Source: Hoyosella rhizosphaerae
Lineage (GTDB): Bacteria > Actinomycetota > Actinomycetes > Mycobacteriales > Mycobacteriaceae
NCBI RefSeq assembly: GCF_014643175.1
Contig: NZ_BMJH01000001.1
Span: 1,538,209 to 1,602,208, forward strand
Reading direction: 5' to 3'
DNA: 64,000 nt
The translations under genes were made by a program, and so were the position numbers. The notes under the pieces are model-generated. The model saw nothing but the letters and a program-made list of their open reading frames with translations, searched no databases and had not been told where the DNA came from. This document shows positions 36,168-44,630 of the stretch, in pieces (positions within the stretch are counted from its first letter, which is position 1; each line of letters opens with the position of its first letter).

Positions 36168-36770
36168 ATGATTAGTTCAGCTTCAACGGATCACGCGGCA
36201 CTTACCCGCCGCAGCCAATTGAAAGCCGATCGCCGTCAACAGATTCTCACAGCGGCCGCATCCCTCATTGCTGACCGAGGCTTCAACGGAGTGCGTCTAG
36301 AGGATATTGGGTCCGCCGCGGGCATCAGTGGGCCTGCGATTTACCGCCACTTCGCCAACAAAGACGCTCTTCTCACGGAGCTCTTGACCGGGGTCAGCGA
36401 CAAACTCCTCAACGGGGCGACCTTAGTTGTGGAGTCGACATCGGTACCGAGCGCCGCCGTAGAACAACTTATTGACTTCCATCTAGATTTCGCCCTGAAT
36501 CAGTCGGACTTGATCCGTGTACAAGATCGCGATCTGCACAGTTTGCCGGAACAAGCGCGGCGTGAGGTCAGAAAGATGCAACGCCACTATGTCGAACTGT
36601 GGGTCAAGGCACTGATGAGACGAAACGCGTCCCTCGACGAAACAAGTGCGCGAACACAAGCCCACGCAGTTTTTGGACTCATCAACTCGACCCCGCACAG
36701 CCGAGGCGAGTCGCCGGCACGCACGCGAGAGTTGCTGCGATCCATGGCAATGTCCGCGCTGGATCTCTAA
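36168..36770 (+). CDS. TetR-family regulator, probably of the leucine catabolic genes
   Basis: A 200-residue TetR regulator. The DNA-binding domain spans about residues 15-65 (RRQQILTAAASLIADRGFNGVRLEDIGSAAGISGPAIYRHFANKDALL) and the rest is the helical ligand domain. GGAGGG at 36153-36158 fixes ATG 36168. In M. tuberculosis a TetR gene (Rv2506) borders the accA1-accD1 leucine cluster. The same kind of motif occurs upstream of this gene, accD1 and accA1, so I infer that it represses them in response to an acyl-CoA or related ligand. Confidence 0.85.
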   Translation: MISSASTDHAALTRRSQLKADRRQQILTAAASLIADRGFNGVRLEDIGSAAGISGPAIYRHFANKDALLTELLTGVSDKLLNGATLVVESTSVPSAAVEQLIDFHLDFALNQSDLIRVQDRDLHSLPEQARREVRKMQRHYVELWVKALMRRNASLDETSARTQAHAVFGLINSTPHSRGESPARTRELLRSMAMSALDL

Positions 36771-36790
36771 AGGCGCTGGGTCTCTAGCTT

Positions 36791-36806
36791 TGTTCCACGT
36801 GGAACA
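36791..36806. promoter_or_regulatory. parS-like 16-base palindrome
   Basis: TGTTCCACGTGGAACA is a perfect 16-base palindrome. It differs from the ParB-binding consensus TGTTTCACGTGAAACA by one symmetric change in each half. It lies in the 183-base gap between the TetR and DUF2218 genes. ParB sites usually cluster near the chromosome origin; no origin genes are in this window. Confidence 0.6.
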
Positions 36807-36953
36807 GTGCCAATAGCCTGGATCAGCGCCGCTGACCTGGGAAACGTGTCGAAGGTTACGCCTCTGAATGTGACCTAGCTGATACAGAATGTAGGGCGCG
36901 GAGAATTAAAGTTTCTTTATCCAAATCATTCACCGCCCACCCCGGAGAATTTA

Positions 36954-37247
36954 ATGCCTGAATCAGTTGCTCACGTCGCCACAGACCGAGCTGATCGGTT
37001 TTTAAAGCAGCTTGTAAGCCATTTTGGTCAGCAGATTCCCGTGGTGCAAGAAGGGCCTCGTGCGGAATTCTTATTCGATTTGGGACACGGCGCATGCGAA
37101 GCGAAAAACAATAAGTTGAATCTGGCTGTGACTGCCCGATCAGCGGAAGATCTGAGCACGCTTCAGAAAATTTTCACACACCACATCGAACGCTTTGGGC
37201 AGCAAGAAAACCTTAGCGTGAGCTGGAAAACCAAGGCAACTGCGTAG
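36954..37247 (+). CDS. DUF2218 domain protein
   Basis: A 97-residue protein matching the DUF2218 family over its length: TDRADRFLKQLVSHFGQQIPV near the start and LQKIFTHHIERFGQQENLSVSW near the end. Function is unknown; members often lie near iron or siderophore genes in actinobacteria. The ATG at 36954 has GGAG upstream. A reading frame on the opposite strand overlapping its first part lacks family features. It stands alone, followed by a long inverted repeat. Confidence 0.85.
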   Translation: MPESVAHVATDRADRFLKQLVSHFGQQIPVVQEGPRAEFLFDLGHGACEAKNNKLNLAVTARSAEDLSTLQKIFTHHIERFGQQENLSVSWKTKATA

Positions 37248-37658
37248 CAAATAGCGCTAACCAGCAGCGAGTATGTGCGTTGAGCTAGACACGGTGACGA
37301 AAAGTCGAGGGGTCGATATCGTGTTTAGCTCACGCACATATCTCGCGTGCTCATCTAATGGATCACCACAGATTAGCGCCCATTAGGCACCCATCTGTTG
37401 AGTTGCTCGACTCAGGAACCAGTCGGCACCCGACTGTAGCTCCTATTTGTCGCATTTTAATGTGATGTGAATTTCACAACACAAATATGGTGAGCAGTCT
37501 CTCGCAAACATAATTGCTAGCTGAACAAAGTTTGCCTTGTCATTTCTTACACTCAAATAAGGAGAGCCACGGCCACGCCTCGGCGCAGAAGCGTGCGCAT
37601 CAACGTGACACTGAACTCCGTCCCCACTGGAAAGGTCAACGTCGCTCTTTCTGAGAAA
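37248..37658. other. 411-base intergenic region with inverted repeats
   Basis: There is no convincing gene here. The left part is dominated by the long inverted repeat at 37272-37340. A second palindrome, TGTGAATTTCACA, lies at 37466-37478 in an A+T-rich stretch with TGTGA five bases before it. The right end leads into the terminator of the PepSY gene. The region may encode a small RNA, but this is a guess. Confidence 0.45.
37272..37340. repeat. long near-perfect inverted repeat with 26-base interior
   Basis: TATGTGCGTTGAGCTAGACACG-type left arm (37272-37293) pairs with the right arm 37320-37340, with one bulged T and one mismatch. The paired core is ATGTGCGT-GAGCTA-ACACG. No T-run follows, so it is not a standard terminator. 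It could be the stem of a structured RNA or a small mobile-repeat remnant. Confidence 0.65.
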
Positions 37659-37705
37659 AGCCCCTGGTGCGGTTTCGATTCGAAACACGCCCCAGGGGCT
37701 CTTTT
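37659..37705 (-). terminator. terminator of the PepSY gene, usable in both directions
   Basis: AGCCCCTGG at 37659-37667 pairs with CCAGGGGCT at 37692-37700, with further pairing of TTTCG/CGAAA inside. On the minus strand, GGGGCTTTTCT follows the stem just downstream of the PepSY stop at 37716. On the plus strand CTTTTA follows. Confidence 0.7.
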
Positions 37706-37715
37706 AGTCATCTCG

Positions 37716-39074
37716 TCATCGCCGACGGACCACACTGACGAAGGTATCCACGACGACAAACGCCACCAGCGACGCCCCGAACAGTGGCACTGCGTACCCA
37801 ACGACAACAGCCGTCACAAGTACGGCACCAATCCCCACCGGCGGGAGCGAACGCAAAGCCCCCCGCCGAGGAGCCTTGCCCACCGCGTATCTCGATCCGC
37901 GAAGGGGGCGACGTTGCCACCACATCACATAGCCCCTAACAATTACGGTGACGAGCCCTATTGCTACGGCTAGCAGTGCAATTTGATTAGCTAAACCAAA
38001 AAGAGTGCCCATGTGCGCCCGAATGCCCCACGTAGTGAGCTTCGCCGCCACGGAGTAATCCTGTTGGAAGTTCACCGAATCGGTCACGGTCAACGTAGCC
38101 GGATCAACTGCGACAGAATCTCGTGTAAACCGCCAAGCACGAACAGATTCAGCGACAGCAACCGATTGCCCCGCCTCGGTGGGCAGCGTGACTTCTAGCG
38201 GTGCATTGATGCCTTCACTTTCTGCGACATCGATGATGGCATCCAAGTTCGGGACAGTCGTGGACCCGCCACCATGATCATGTGCATCTGCGGGGGCGCC
38301 AGTATCAAGTGCGGGTGTCGTCCAGTTCAAGGCACTACGCACTTCTCGGATGTTCTCCCCCGCATAGTTTGACCAGGTGAGACCGGTAGCCGACAGAAAA
38401 AGTAGCCCCAGGAGTATCCACACTCCGGTAACTCCGTGCCAGTTGACGTTTTTGCCTCTCCCCTGAGCAGACCGGTCGACGGTAAGAAACCGATTCTTTC
38501 GGCCTTTGCGAACGCGAGTGATCCACAGCGCAAGCCCCCCGAGCGCCACGATCCATAACCACGAGGCGGCAAGTTCACTGTAAAGCGCACCGGCATCCCC
38601 GAGGTGAAGGTTTTTGTGCATCGCGCCCAACCAGGCGCTAAGAGGCAGGGCCCCGTGATCAACGGTGAGGATGCCCACCACATCAGCCGAATACGGATCA
38701 ACAAACACCGCTTGTTGCCCATCATCGGTGTTCATGATGATGCGCGTGGTGTCCCGTTCGGCGCTTCCTGTCACTACCGAGTGGACCGCGGAGTTGGGAA
38801 TGGCCGCGACGGCGGCCGCGACCTGCTCGTCGACACTGGCAGGAAGTCCGTCGGGCTGAACGGCGAGGTACTCGCTATAGACGAACCTCTCGATTGTTGG
38901 CGCAATTGCGTAGGCCCCACCTGTGACGGCGGCTACCAGGAGAAACGGAGCAATAAAAATGCCTGCATAAAAGTGCAACCGCAACAACAACGGCAGAAAT
39001 GACCGTTTGGATGCAGTGCGTCGACTGGGCGGTTGGCCTGCTCCAGGCACGACTGTGCCAGTAAATAGAGACAC
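37716..39074 (-). CDS. PepSY-associated membrane protein
   Basis: A 452-residue protein of the PepSY-TM (PiuB-like) group with four main membrane helices. Residues 28-55 (LLLRLHFYAGIFIAPFLLVAAVTGGAYAI) form the first. Extracytoplasmic PepSY domains follow at about 60-150 and 260-330, and KNLHLGD and IRAHMGTLFG carry the conserved His residues. Relatives are linked to iron or siderophore reduction, or to copper handling. An insert DAHDHGGGS may bind metal. It lies 90 bases downstream of a membrane protein gene on the same strand. Confidence 0.85.
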   Translation of the reverse strand: MSLFTGTVVPGAGQPPSRRTASKRSFLPLLLRLHFYAGIFIAPFLLVAAVTGGAYAIAPTIERFVYSEYLAVQPDGLPASVDEQVAAAVAAIPNSAVHSVVTGSAERDTTRIIMNTDDGQQAVFVDPYSADVVGILTVDHGALPLSAWLGAMHKNLHLGDAGALYSELAASWLWIVALGGLALWITRVRKGRKNRFLTVDRSAQGRGKNVNWHGVTGVWILLGLLFLSATGLTWSNYAGENIREVRSALNWTTPALDTGAPADAHDHGGGSTTVPNLDAIIDVAESEGINAPLEVTLPTEAGQSVAVAESVRAWRFTRDSVAVDPATLTVTDSVNFQQDYSVAAKLTTWGIRAHMGTLFGLANQIALLAVAIGLVTVIVRGYVMWWQRRPLRGSRYAVGKAPRRGALRSLPPVGIGAVLVTAVVVGYAVPLFGASLVAFVVVDTFVSVVRRR

Positions 39075-39164
39075 GGGAATCTACTTTCGTGTGTAGGAAA
39101 TATGGAGCTGACCACCAGGCGAACGGGGCCTGGTGGTGTTAATGGCATTCAGGGAATGCGGTGC

Positions 39165-39710
39165 CTACACGGCGAAAGGTGGAGCTCTAGTCCCTACTGC
39201 GGTGATAAGAACACGGTCCGTCGCCCACAATCTGTACGGAGTGATGACGAGAATGGGCGGTTCGGAGTTGGCTGCGCGTACTAGCGCACATGTGGCCACC
39301 CGAAGGGCAGATGTGACGACGGAATAGGCGTGGTCTGCCGTCAAGATGACACTGGCAAGCAGCACCGCGGCAATAATGTGCGCGGCAAGCATCGGGAGAG
39401 CGGGAAATGTCGCGTGCCCACCCATGCCCACGACCATCGCCCCGTGGCCGACTATCTGCCCCACAACGAGAGTGCCAACCATCGGCGCATACGTTCGACT
39501 CAGTGCCGGTACGGCAGCCACGGTGGCTCCGAATCCAGCGCAAGCGATCGACACGAGTATCACCGCGGCAAACGGCAGGTGCGGTGTGGCAGCTACAGCG
39601 CCGTGGGCGGCAATGCTCGTAACTCCGGATACAGCGCCCACACACGCACCACGCCTATAGCGCTGGTGCACCTGTGGGCCTGTCATGGGAGGTGAGCTTA
39701 CCTGCGCCAT
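39165..39710 (-). CDS. polytopic membrane protein near PepSY and ArsR genes
   Basis: A 181-residue protein with about five hydrophobic helices and several His within or near them (AAHGAVAATPH, GHGAMVVGMGGHATF, MLAAHIIAAVLL). I do not recognise the family with confidence; small His-bearing membrane proteins of this style accompany PepSY or copper genes in actinobacteria. ATG 39710 is chosen because the ORF upstream runs into the divergent gene. No ribosome binding site is visible, so the message may be leaderless. It is probably the first gene of an operon with the PepSY gene. Confidence 0.65.
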   Translation of the reverse strand: MAQVSSPPMTGPQVHQRYRRGACVGAVSGVTSIAAHGAVAATPHLPFAAVILVSIACAGFGATVAAVPALSRTYAPMVGTLVVGQIVGHGAMVVGMGGHATFPALPMLAAHIIAAVLLASVILTADHAYSVVTSALRVATCALVRAANSEPPILVITPYRLWATDRVLITAVGTRAPPFAV

Positions 39711-39749
39711 CGCACACTGCAGCGGCGGACTAGGGGGCACAATGAAGGT

Positions 39750-40115
39750 ATGACCGAACCGACCCTCGACGACGATAGGCGCATCCACGAGGCCGGTGCG
39801 GCAGTTGCATGCGTTCCCGATCTGGATTACTGGGCCCTACGGTTCGATTTGTTGTCTGACGCTAATCGATTGCGGATTCTGCTGGCGATGCACAGAGCAC
39901 CGGGCATCACCGTTAACGGGCTGGCCGAAGCGTTGGAGATGTCAAGCTCAGCTGTGTCGCACGCCCTGCGGCTACTTCGGCACCACCAGTGGGTCCGTGT
40001 GCAGCGCGACGGAAGGAATATGCGGTACTACCTAGACGATGCGGTCGTGCACACGATTCTGCATAGTATCGGCGGTACGCACGCAGAGCCGGGGCATGGC
40101 GATCACGACGTTTGA
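39750..40115 (+). CDS. ArsR-family metal sensor (NmtR/KmtR-like)
   Basis: A 121-residue winged-helix repressor of the ArsR/SmtB family: LSDANRLRILLAMHRAPGITVNGLAEALEMSSSAVSHALRLLRHHQWV at about residues 35-82. The last helix and tail are rich in His (VVHTILHSIGGTHAEPGHGDHDV), as in the nickel/cobalt sensors NmtR and KmtR of mycobacteria. It is divergent from the membrane protein gene with only 39 bases between, so it probably controls that gene and the PepSY gene in answer to a divalent metal. Its end overlaps a convergent gene by 13 bases. Confidence 0.87.
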   Translation: MTEPTLDDDRRIHEAGAAVACVPDLDYWALRFDLLSDANRLRILLAMHRAPGITVNGLAEALEMSSSAVSHALRLLRHHQWVRVQRDGRNMRYYLDDAVVHTILHSIGGTHAEPGHGDHDV

Positions 40116-40486
40116 GGACTCATCGCGCTGGTTTCCCCGGGCACGAGGCTGCGGATTGCGTAAAACGCACGAGAGCTTTGGGTCGACAATGCAACAAGCA
40201 CGGTCGTGGGTACGCCCGCGAAGGTTATGAGCGCCGCTAGTTCGGGAAGTATTTCCCACACAAATGGCCACACGTACGGCCCGTTGAGGAAGATTGAGGC
40301 GAGGAAGCTACCCAACCCAATCGCGATGAGGGATAGCGGGAGAGCCCAGTAGATTCGGTGTTCGCGATCTGCGAGTACTCCCACTGTCGCGACAACTGCG
40401 GCAAGAGCCAACACGCCGACGGCTAAGAACGTCACCGGCCCGTCAATTCGAGACCACACATCAGCCATCATGGCAATACCGTTCAT
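40103..40486 (-). CDS. small membrane protein
   Basis: A 127-residue protein with three hydrophobic helices (about residues 17-40, 46-70 and 80-102). No family recognised. Its end overlaps the convergent ArsR gene by 13 bases. ATG 40486 or the ATGs six or seven codons later could start it; AGGA lies very close to the first. The opposite-strand gap to the cyclase gene is 248 bases. Confidence 0.55.
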   Translation of the reverse strand: MNGIAMMADVWSRIDGPVTFLAVGVLALAAVVATVGVLADREHRIYWALPLSLIAIGLGSFLASIFLNGPYVWPFVWEILPELAALITFAGVPTTVLVALSTQSSRAFYAIRSLVPGETSAMSPQTS

Positions 40487-40734
40487 GTCCTAATCCCAAC
40501 CGTCACTAGATCTACTGTCTATGCAGGTCGACAGTAGTATTTGACTTTTGTTCTGGACATCGACCCAAGGTCTGATCTTGTTACCGCATTTGTGGTCCTA
40601 TGGGATGAACGTCACGTTTCGTTATCCACCTTGGGGCGTACAGCGGCAAATGCGAGGCATACGAGGTTTTATCGTCGACCATGGGGAGGAACGTATTCTC
40701 GACAACACTCATCCACATGCAAGGGTTGCACTAG

Positions 40735-41853
40735 ATGGCTTCGTTTGACGATCTCGCGCACGCGAATGCAAATGCGCCCACAGAGCCCCTGTTTATCCCG
40801 CCTCGGCGCACGAAGAGCGGTGATGAGACGACAGAGCCGCGCCCCCTCATCATGCGGCTCATCCAATCGGAAGTTGAGAAAACTCTGCTGGGCGAGGCCC
40901 GTCGATATACGCGCACTCAAGTCGCCGAACGTGCTGGTGTCAGCCCGGAATATGCGCAGACATTGTGGCGGGCACTCGGTTTCGCTACCGCCCCAAACGC
41001 TGATGCAGTGCTGTATACCGAAAGTGATATCAACGCCATTCGCACCCTTGCGGGCCTTGAAGCTGCGGGGATTCTCGACAAGGATCTTGCCGTGGGGATG
41101 ACACGGGCAATGGGGCAAACATTCTCGCGCCTCGCTGAGTGGCAAGTTCCACTCTTGAACGAACGTGTCCTTGAACTCGTCCAGGTTCGGATGGCGGCTG
41201 ATCCACCACTGTCACCGAGCGAGCTGCTTGACGATGCTGCTGATTTGGTTGCCGATTGGGTACCTGTAGTTCACGCGATGCAAACGTACGTGTGGCGGCG
41301 GCACCTTGCTGCCCGTGCGGGGCGGTATCTTGCAGGCCCCGACGAGGACACTTCAAGCCAATCCCTCGTTGTGGGTTTCGCCGATATGGTCGGCTATACC
41401 GACCTCACCCGCCTGAACAGCATTTCTGGTCTCTCCAGCTTGCTTAATACATTCGAAAATACCGTCACGTCGATCATTGCCGCACACGGCGGTTCGGTCA
41501 TTAAAAATGTGGGCGACGAGGTGATGTTCTCTGTCGACCAACCTGCGGCAGGTGCCCGAATTGCATTGACGTTGCAGGAAACGATCAAGACTGATGACTC
41601 TTTGCCGTCGCTGCACATTGGACTCGCATACGGTGAAGCGTTAGCTCGGTTTGGTGACCTTTACGGAAACGTAGTTAATACAGCTGCGCGATTGACGAGC
41701 GCTGCGCCTGGTGGCGACATTCTTGTCGACGGAGCACTTGCCGATATTCTGCGCCGTCACCCCGCATTTGCGGTGAAGCCGGTGAAGTCAACGCGTTCGC
41801 GTGGTTTTTTGAAGTACAAGCCCCACGAACTGAAGCGTGCCACCCTTTCGTAA
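40735..41853 (+). CDS. class III adenylate cyclase with regulatory N-terminus (Rv1264-like)
   Basis: A 372-residue soluble cyclase. Residues about 40-195 form the helical autoinhibitory domain of the Rv1264 type, with a MerR-like start (YTRTQVAERAGVSPEYAQTLWRALGF). The catalytic domain begins near residue 207. Metal ligands are Asp217 (FADMVGYTD) and Asp261 (NVGDEVMF); the adenine-selecting pair is Lys257 and Asp308; Asn315 and Arg319 complete the site. All residues needed for ATP to cAMP conversion are present. In Rv1264 this arrangement responds to pH. cAMP would act through CRP, whose sites appear in this window. Confidence 0.9.
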   Translation: MASFDDLAHANANAPTEPLFIPPRRTKSGDETTEPRPLIMRLIQSEVEKTLLGEARRYTRTQVAERAGVSPEYAQTLWRALGFATAPNADAVLYTESDINAIRTLAGLEAAGILDKDLAVGMTRAMGQTFSRLAEWQVPLLNERVLELVQVRMAADPPLSPSELLDDAADLVADWVPVVHAMQTYVWRRHLAARAGRYLAGPDEDTSSQSLVVGFADMVGYTDLTRLNSISGLSSLLNTFENTVTSIIAAHGGSVIKNVGDEVMFSVDQPAAGARIALTLQETIKTDDSLPSLHIGLAYGEALARFGDLYGNVVNTAARLTSAAPGGDILVDGALADILRRHPAFAVKPVKSTRSRGFLKYKPHELKRATLS

Positions 41854-41878
41854 GCCCAACCCGTCATAGGTTGCAGCG

Positions 41879-42514
41879 CTAATCAATAAGCCCGAACTCA
41901 GCCACTTCTATCAATCCCTCTAGGGCGTCAGAGAGCACCTCAGCGCGTTCTTTCACTCCGGGGGCACTGAGCATGCGGTATCGATCAACTTCGCCAAGTG
42001 GGAGGCAGTCGGCAAGTTGGTAGAGGTGCAAGGCGGGCGTCTCAGACACTCCACCAAGGGTGGGTAGTTCCGGCACAGGCATGTCTTGTCTTCCCGCGAG
42101 CTGTTCAAGTAGCCCATATAGTTCTGCAATGCGTGCAGCGAAGTTGTGAAACCCCGGCTCTACCGGGCCGTCGTTGGTATCGGGCCACAATTCGATTTCT
42201 GCGCGCGGGTATGGATCGTCGTCTAACCAGTTAAGGATGCGGATCCGCTCTCTGCCTCGGCAGTCGAGCGCGTGCTGCCCCTGGCCCACTTCGACGTGCG
42301 CAACGATTTCAGCGAGTACACCGACGCCATGCCGAGTGTCGCCGCCGCCAACTTCCCTGCCCCGCGCGATGAGAACCTGGCCAAATTGTGGTGCTGAATC
42401 GCTGTTGAGGCAGTCGGTGACAAGTTGTTGATAGCGCGGTTCGAAAACATGCAACGGTAGGGCGCCCCCCGGCAGAAGTACTGAACCGAGGGGGAACATC
42501 GGCGTGATGGTCAT
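41879..42514 (-). CDS. LON-substrate-binding-domain protein
   Basis: A 211-residue protein consisting of the Lon N-terminal substrate-binding domain only: MFPLGSVLLPGGALPLHVFEPRYQQLVTDCL starts it, and GRERIRILNWLDDDPYPRAEIELWPD follows. No ATPase or protease part is present. Such stand-alone proteins are widespread and of unclear role. It is convergent with the cyclase gene (25 bases apart) and 51 bases downstream of the hydrolase gene on the same strand. Confidence 0.9.
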   Translation of the reverse strand: MTITPMFPLGSVLLPGGALPLHVFEPRYQQLVTDCLNSDSAPQFGQVLIARGREVGGGDTRHGVGVLAEIVAHVEVGQGQHALDCRGRERIRILNWLDDDPYPRAEIELWPDTNDGPVEPGFHNFAARIAELYGLLEQLAGRQDMPVPELPTLGGVSETPALHLYQLADCLPLGEVDRYRMLSAPGVKERAEVLSDALEGLIEVAEFGLID

Positions 42515-42565
42515 TGTTCCAGCATCCTCTATTTCACGCTGCGAGCCCCACGTGAGCCCTCAATC

Positions 42566-43405
42566 TCATCCCAGGATGGAGTCGATGGCATCAAGCATAG
42601 GTTCACCCACAAGCATTGCGGGGTCGTTGTGGCCTACCCCTGGTAGCACAACTCGTGAGTGTAGGTTGCGGGTGGAATCTGCCACTTCGGCGCTCATCGC
42701 CGGCGGAACAACATCATCAGCAGTTCCGTACACAACGACCACAGGTGGAGTAATTCTGCGCACCGCGTCGCCCACCCTGAACCGGTCTCGCATGAGCCCG
42801 TGAACTGGTAGGTACGGATAGTGCAGCCGTCCGACGCTAGGAAGATCAGTGAACGGCGAGCGCAACACAACACCGCCTGGTGGGTACCTCAGCGCGAGGG
42901 CCGACACAACGCCACAGCCGAGGCTTTCACCGAAGTAGATGAGTCTCTCGGGAGGCACCCCATGATTGTTGCGCAAGTACCAATATGCCGCCCGGGCGTC
43001 GAGCTCTAGCCCTTCCTCTGACGGCGAACCTGGGTTGCCACCGTACCCGCGGTATTCGAGCAAGAGACTGTTGTATCCGCGATGCGCAAGCGCTGCCGCA
43101 AGGGGCGCTCGGTCGGCTCGGTTGCCCGCGTTGCCATGGGCTATCAGGACGGTGGCGTTTCGTGGTGGAACAGAATCAGCCGCAGGGACATACCAGGCAT
43201 CGAGAACTAGGCCGTCATCGGTAGTGAACTGCACATCCTGAGCATTGGGGATTACAGAACCTGCACGTGGAACAGGCAAGCTGTCAGGATAGTAAATGAG
43301 CTTTCGTTGCATCGCCCACGCGACTGAACCTGCAGTTCCTGCCACCGCCAGACTGATGCCACCTACCGCGAGGCCTCGACTCCACAATCCACCTGATCGA
43401 CCCAC
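42566..43405 (-). CDS. membrane-anchored alpha/beta hydrolase
   Basis: A 279-residue alpha/beta hydrolase of the BEM46/YfhR type. An N-terminal helix (residues 10-32) anchors it, followed by the LIYYPD motif. The oxyanion region is LIAHGNAGN, the nucleophile elbow GESLGCGV, the acid in YGTADDVVPP and the catalytic His in GVGHND. The catalytic part is probably extracytoplasmic. Substrate unknown. It is divergent from the flavin monooxygenase gene. Confidence 0.87.
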   Translation of the reverse strand: MGRSGGLWSRGLAVGGISLAVAGTAGSVAWAMQRKLIYYPDSLPVPRAGSVIPNAQDVQFTTDDGLVLDAWYVPAADSVPPRNATVLIAHGNAGNRADRAPLAAALAHRGYNSLLLEYRGYGGNPGSPSEEGLELDARAAYWYLRNNHGVPPERLIYFGESLGCGVVSALALRYPPGGVVLRSPFTDLPSVGRLHYPYLPVHGLMRDRFRVGDAVRRITPPVVVVYGTADDVVPPAMSAEVADSTRNLHSRVVLPGVGHNDPAMLVGEPMLDAIDSILG

Positions 43406-43509
43406 AGTTCTTCACCTTTCGGGTGCTAATACGCGCCTGTGTTGAACGTACACTGCACTGTAGGCAGTTACAGCAGCACTACGAACTAGGTTCAGGCAGA
43501 CTGGGTTGC

Positions 43510-44613
43510 GTGGTACGCACAAGCCCGCTATCGACAGGTTTCCCTTCCCCGGAAAAGCTGTACGACTGTCTCGTAATCGGCGGTGGACAGGCAGGTCTCG
43601 CCTGTGGCTACTACCTACGCAAAGCTCATCTAACATTCGCGATCCTCGACGATCAGAATGAACCGGGTGGGGCCTGGCAACATACTTGGCCGTCCCTGAC
43701 ACTGTTTTCACCCGCCGGGTACTCTTCGCTTCCCGGTTGGATGATGCCCGAATACACCCAGGGTTTTCCGCCAAGCGAGCACGTCATTGCTTATCTTCGC
43801 GCCTACGAAAATCGGTATCAGCTTCCGGTGCACAGACCAGTGGCTGTCACAGAAGTGCACCACGATGGATCTGTATTCACAGTAAAAGTGACGCACGGCG
43901 GGAACTCCGAAGTCTTGCGCGCGCACAACGTTATTAGCGCTACCGGAACGTGGAGCCAACCACACTGTCCGTCGTACCCTGGGCTAGCTGATTTCACCGG
44001 CACTCATGTTCATAGCGCCCACTACCAGGGCGTAGACGGGTTTCGTGACCAACGTGTCGCAGTGGTGGGCGGCGGAAACTCCGGTGCGCAAATTGCTGCC
44101 GAACTGAGCGCAGTGGCGAGTGTGCGATGGCTGACAATGCGCACACCCAAGTTTCTGCCCGACGATGTCGACGGTCGAGTGCTATTTCAAGTGGCAACTC
44201 AGCATGCACGGCACCTGGCGGCGGGGACCACCAGCAGCGGAGGCATAGCGAGTTTAGGTGACATCGTTGCGGTGCCAGAAGTGCGTGAGGCTCGCGATTC
44301 GGGCCGTCTGTTCGCCGAGCCGATGTTCACAAGCCTTACGCCCAGTGGTGCCCAATGGGCCGACGGCACGACCGATACTTTCGACCAGATTGTGTGGTGC
44401 ACCGGTTTTCGGCCAGCATTGCGTCACCTTCAGCAACTCCGCATTCGGGACGCCGCCGGACGGATCGGCACCAACGGCACTGCATGCGAAGCCATCGACG
44501 GGCTGTTCCTCGTGGGATACGGCGATTGGACAGGACCCGCGTCGGCGACATTGATCGGAGTAGGAAAAACGGCACGGGACACTGTGTACGCGATTCAATC
44601 GAGAATGAACTGA
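43510..44613 (+). CDS. NAD(P)H-dependent flavin monooxygenase (ArsO-like)
   Basis: A 367-residue flavoprotein with two Rossmann motifs: CLVIGGGQAGLACGYYL for FAD near the N-terminus and VAVVGGGNSGAQIAAEL for NAD(P)H in the middle. The stretch GGAWQHTWPSLTLFSPAGYSSLPG is typical of the ArsO/flavin-containing monooxygenase-like group. Despite the ArsO likeness there are no arsenic genes beside it. The frame opens upstream at a GTG (43423); the GTG at 43510 fits family length better, but no ribosome binding site settles it. It is followed closely by an NAD-binding protein gene. Confidence 0.82.
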   Translation: MVRTSPLSTGFPSPEKLYDCLVIGGGQAGLACGYYLRKAHLTFAILDDQNEPGGAWQHTWPSLTLFSPAGYSSLPGWMMPEYTQGFPPSEHVIAYLRAYENRYQLPVHRPVAVTEVHHDGSVFTVKVTHGGNSEVLRAHNVISATGTWSQPHCPSYPGLADFTGTHVHSAHYQGVDGFRDQRVAVVGGGNSGAQIAAELSAVASVRWLTMRTPKFLPDDVDGRVLFQVATQHARHLAAGTTSSGGIASLGDIVAVPEVREARDSGRLFAEPMFTSLTPSGAQWADGTTDTFDQIVWCTGFRPALRHLQQLRIRDAAGRIGTNGTACEAIDGLFLVGYGDWTGPASATLIGVGKTARDTVYAIQSRMN

Positions 44614-44630
44614 CAACAGGAAGCAGACGA

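Noticed and set aside
36856-37095. Minus-strand open frame overlapping the DUF2218 gene
   Set aside because: The plus-strand product matches DUF2218 over its whole length, and the minus frame shows no family features.
37461-37478. TGTGA ... TCACA as a CRP site
   Set aside because: The spacing between half-sites is eight bases, not six, so it does not fit the CRP consensus; noted only as a palindrome.
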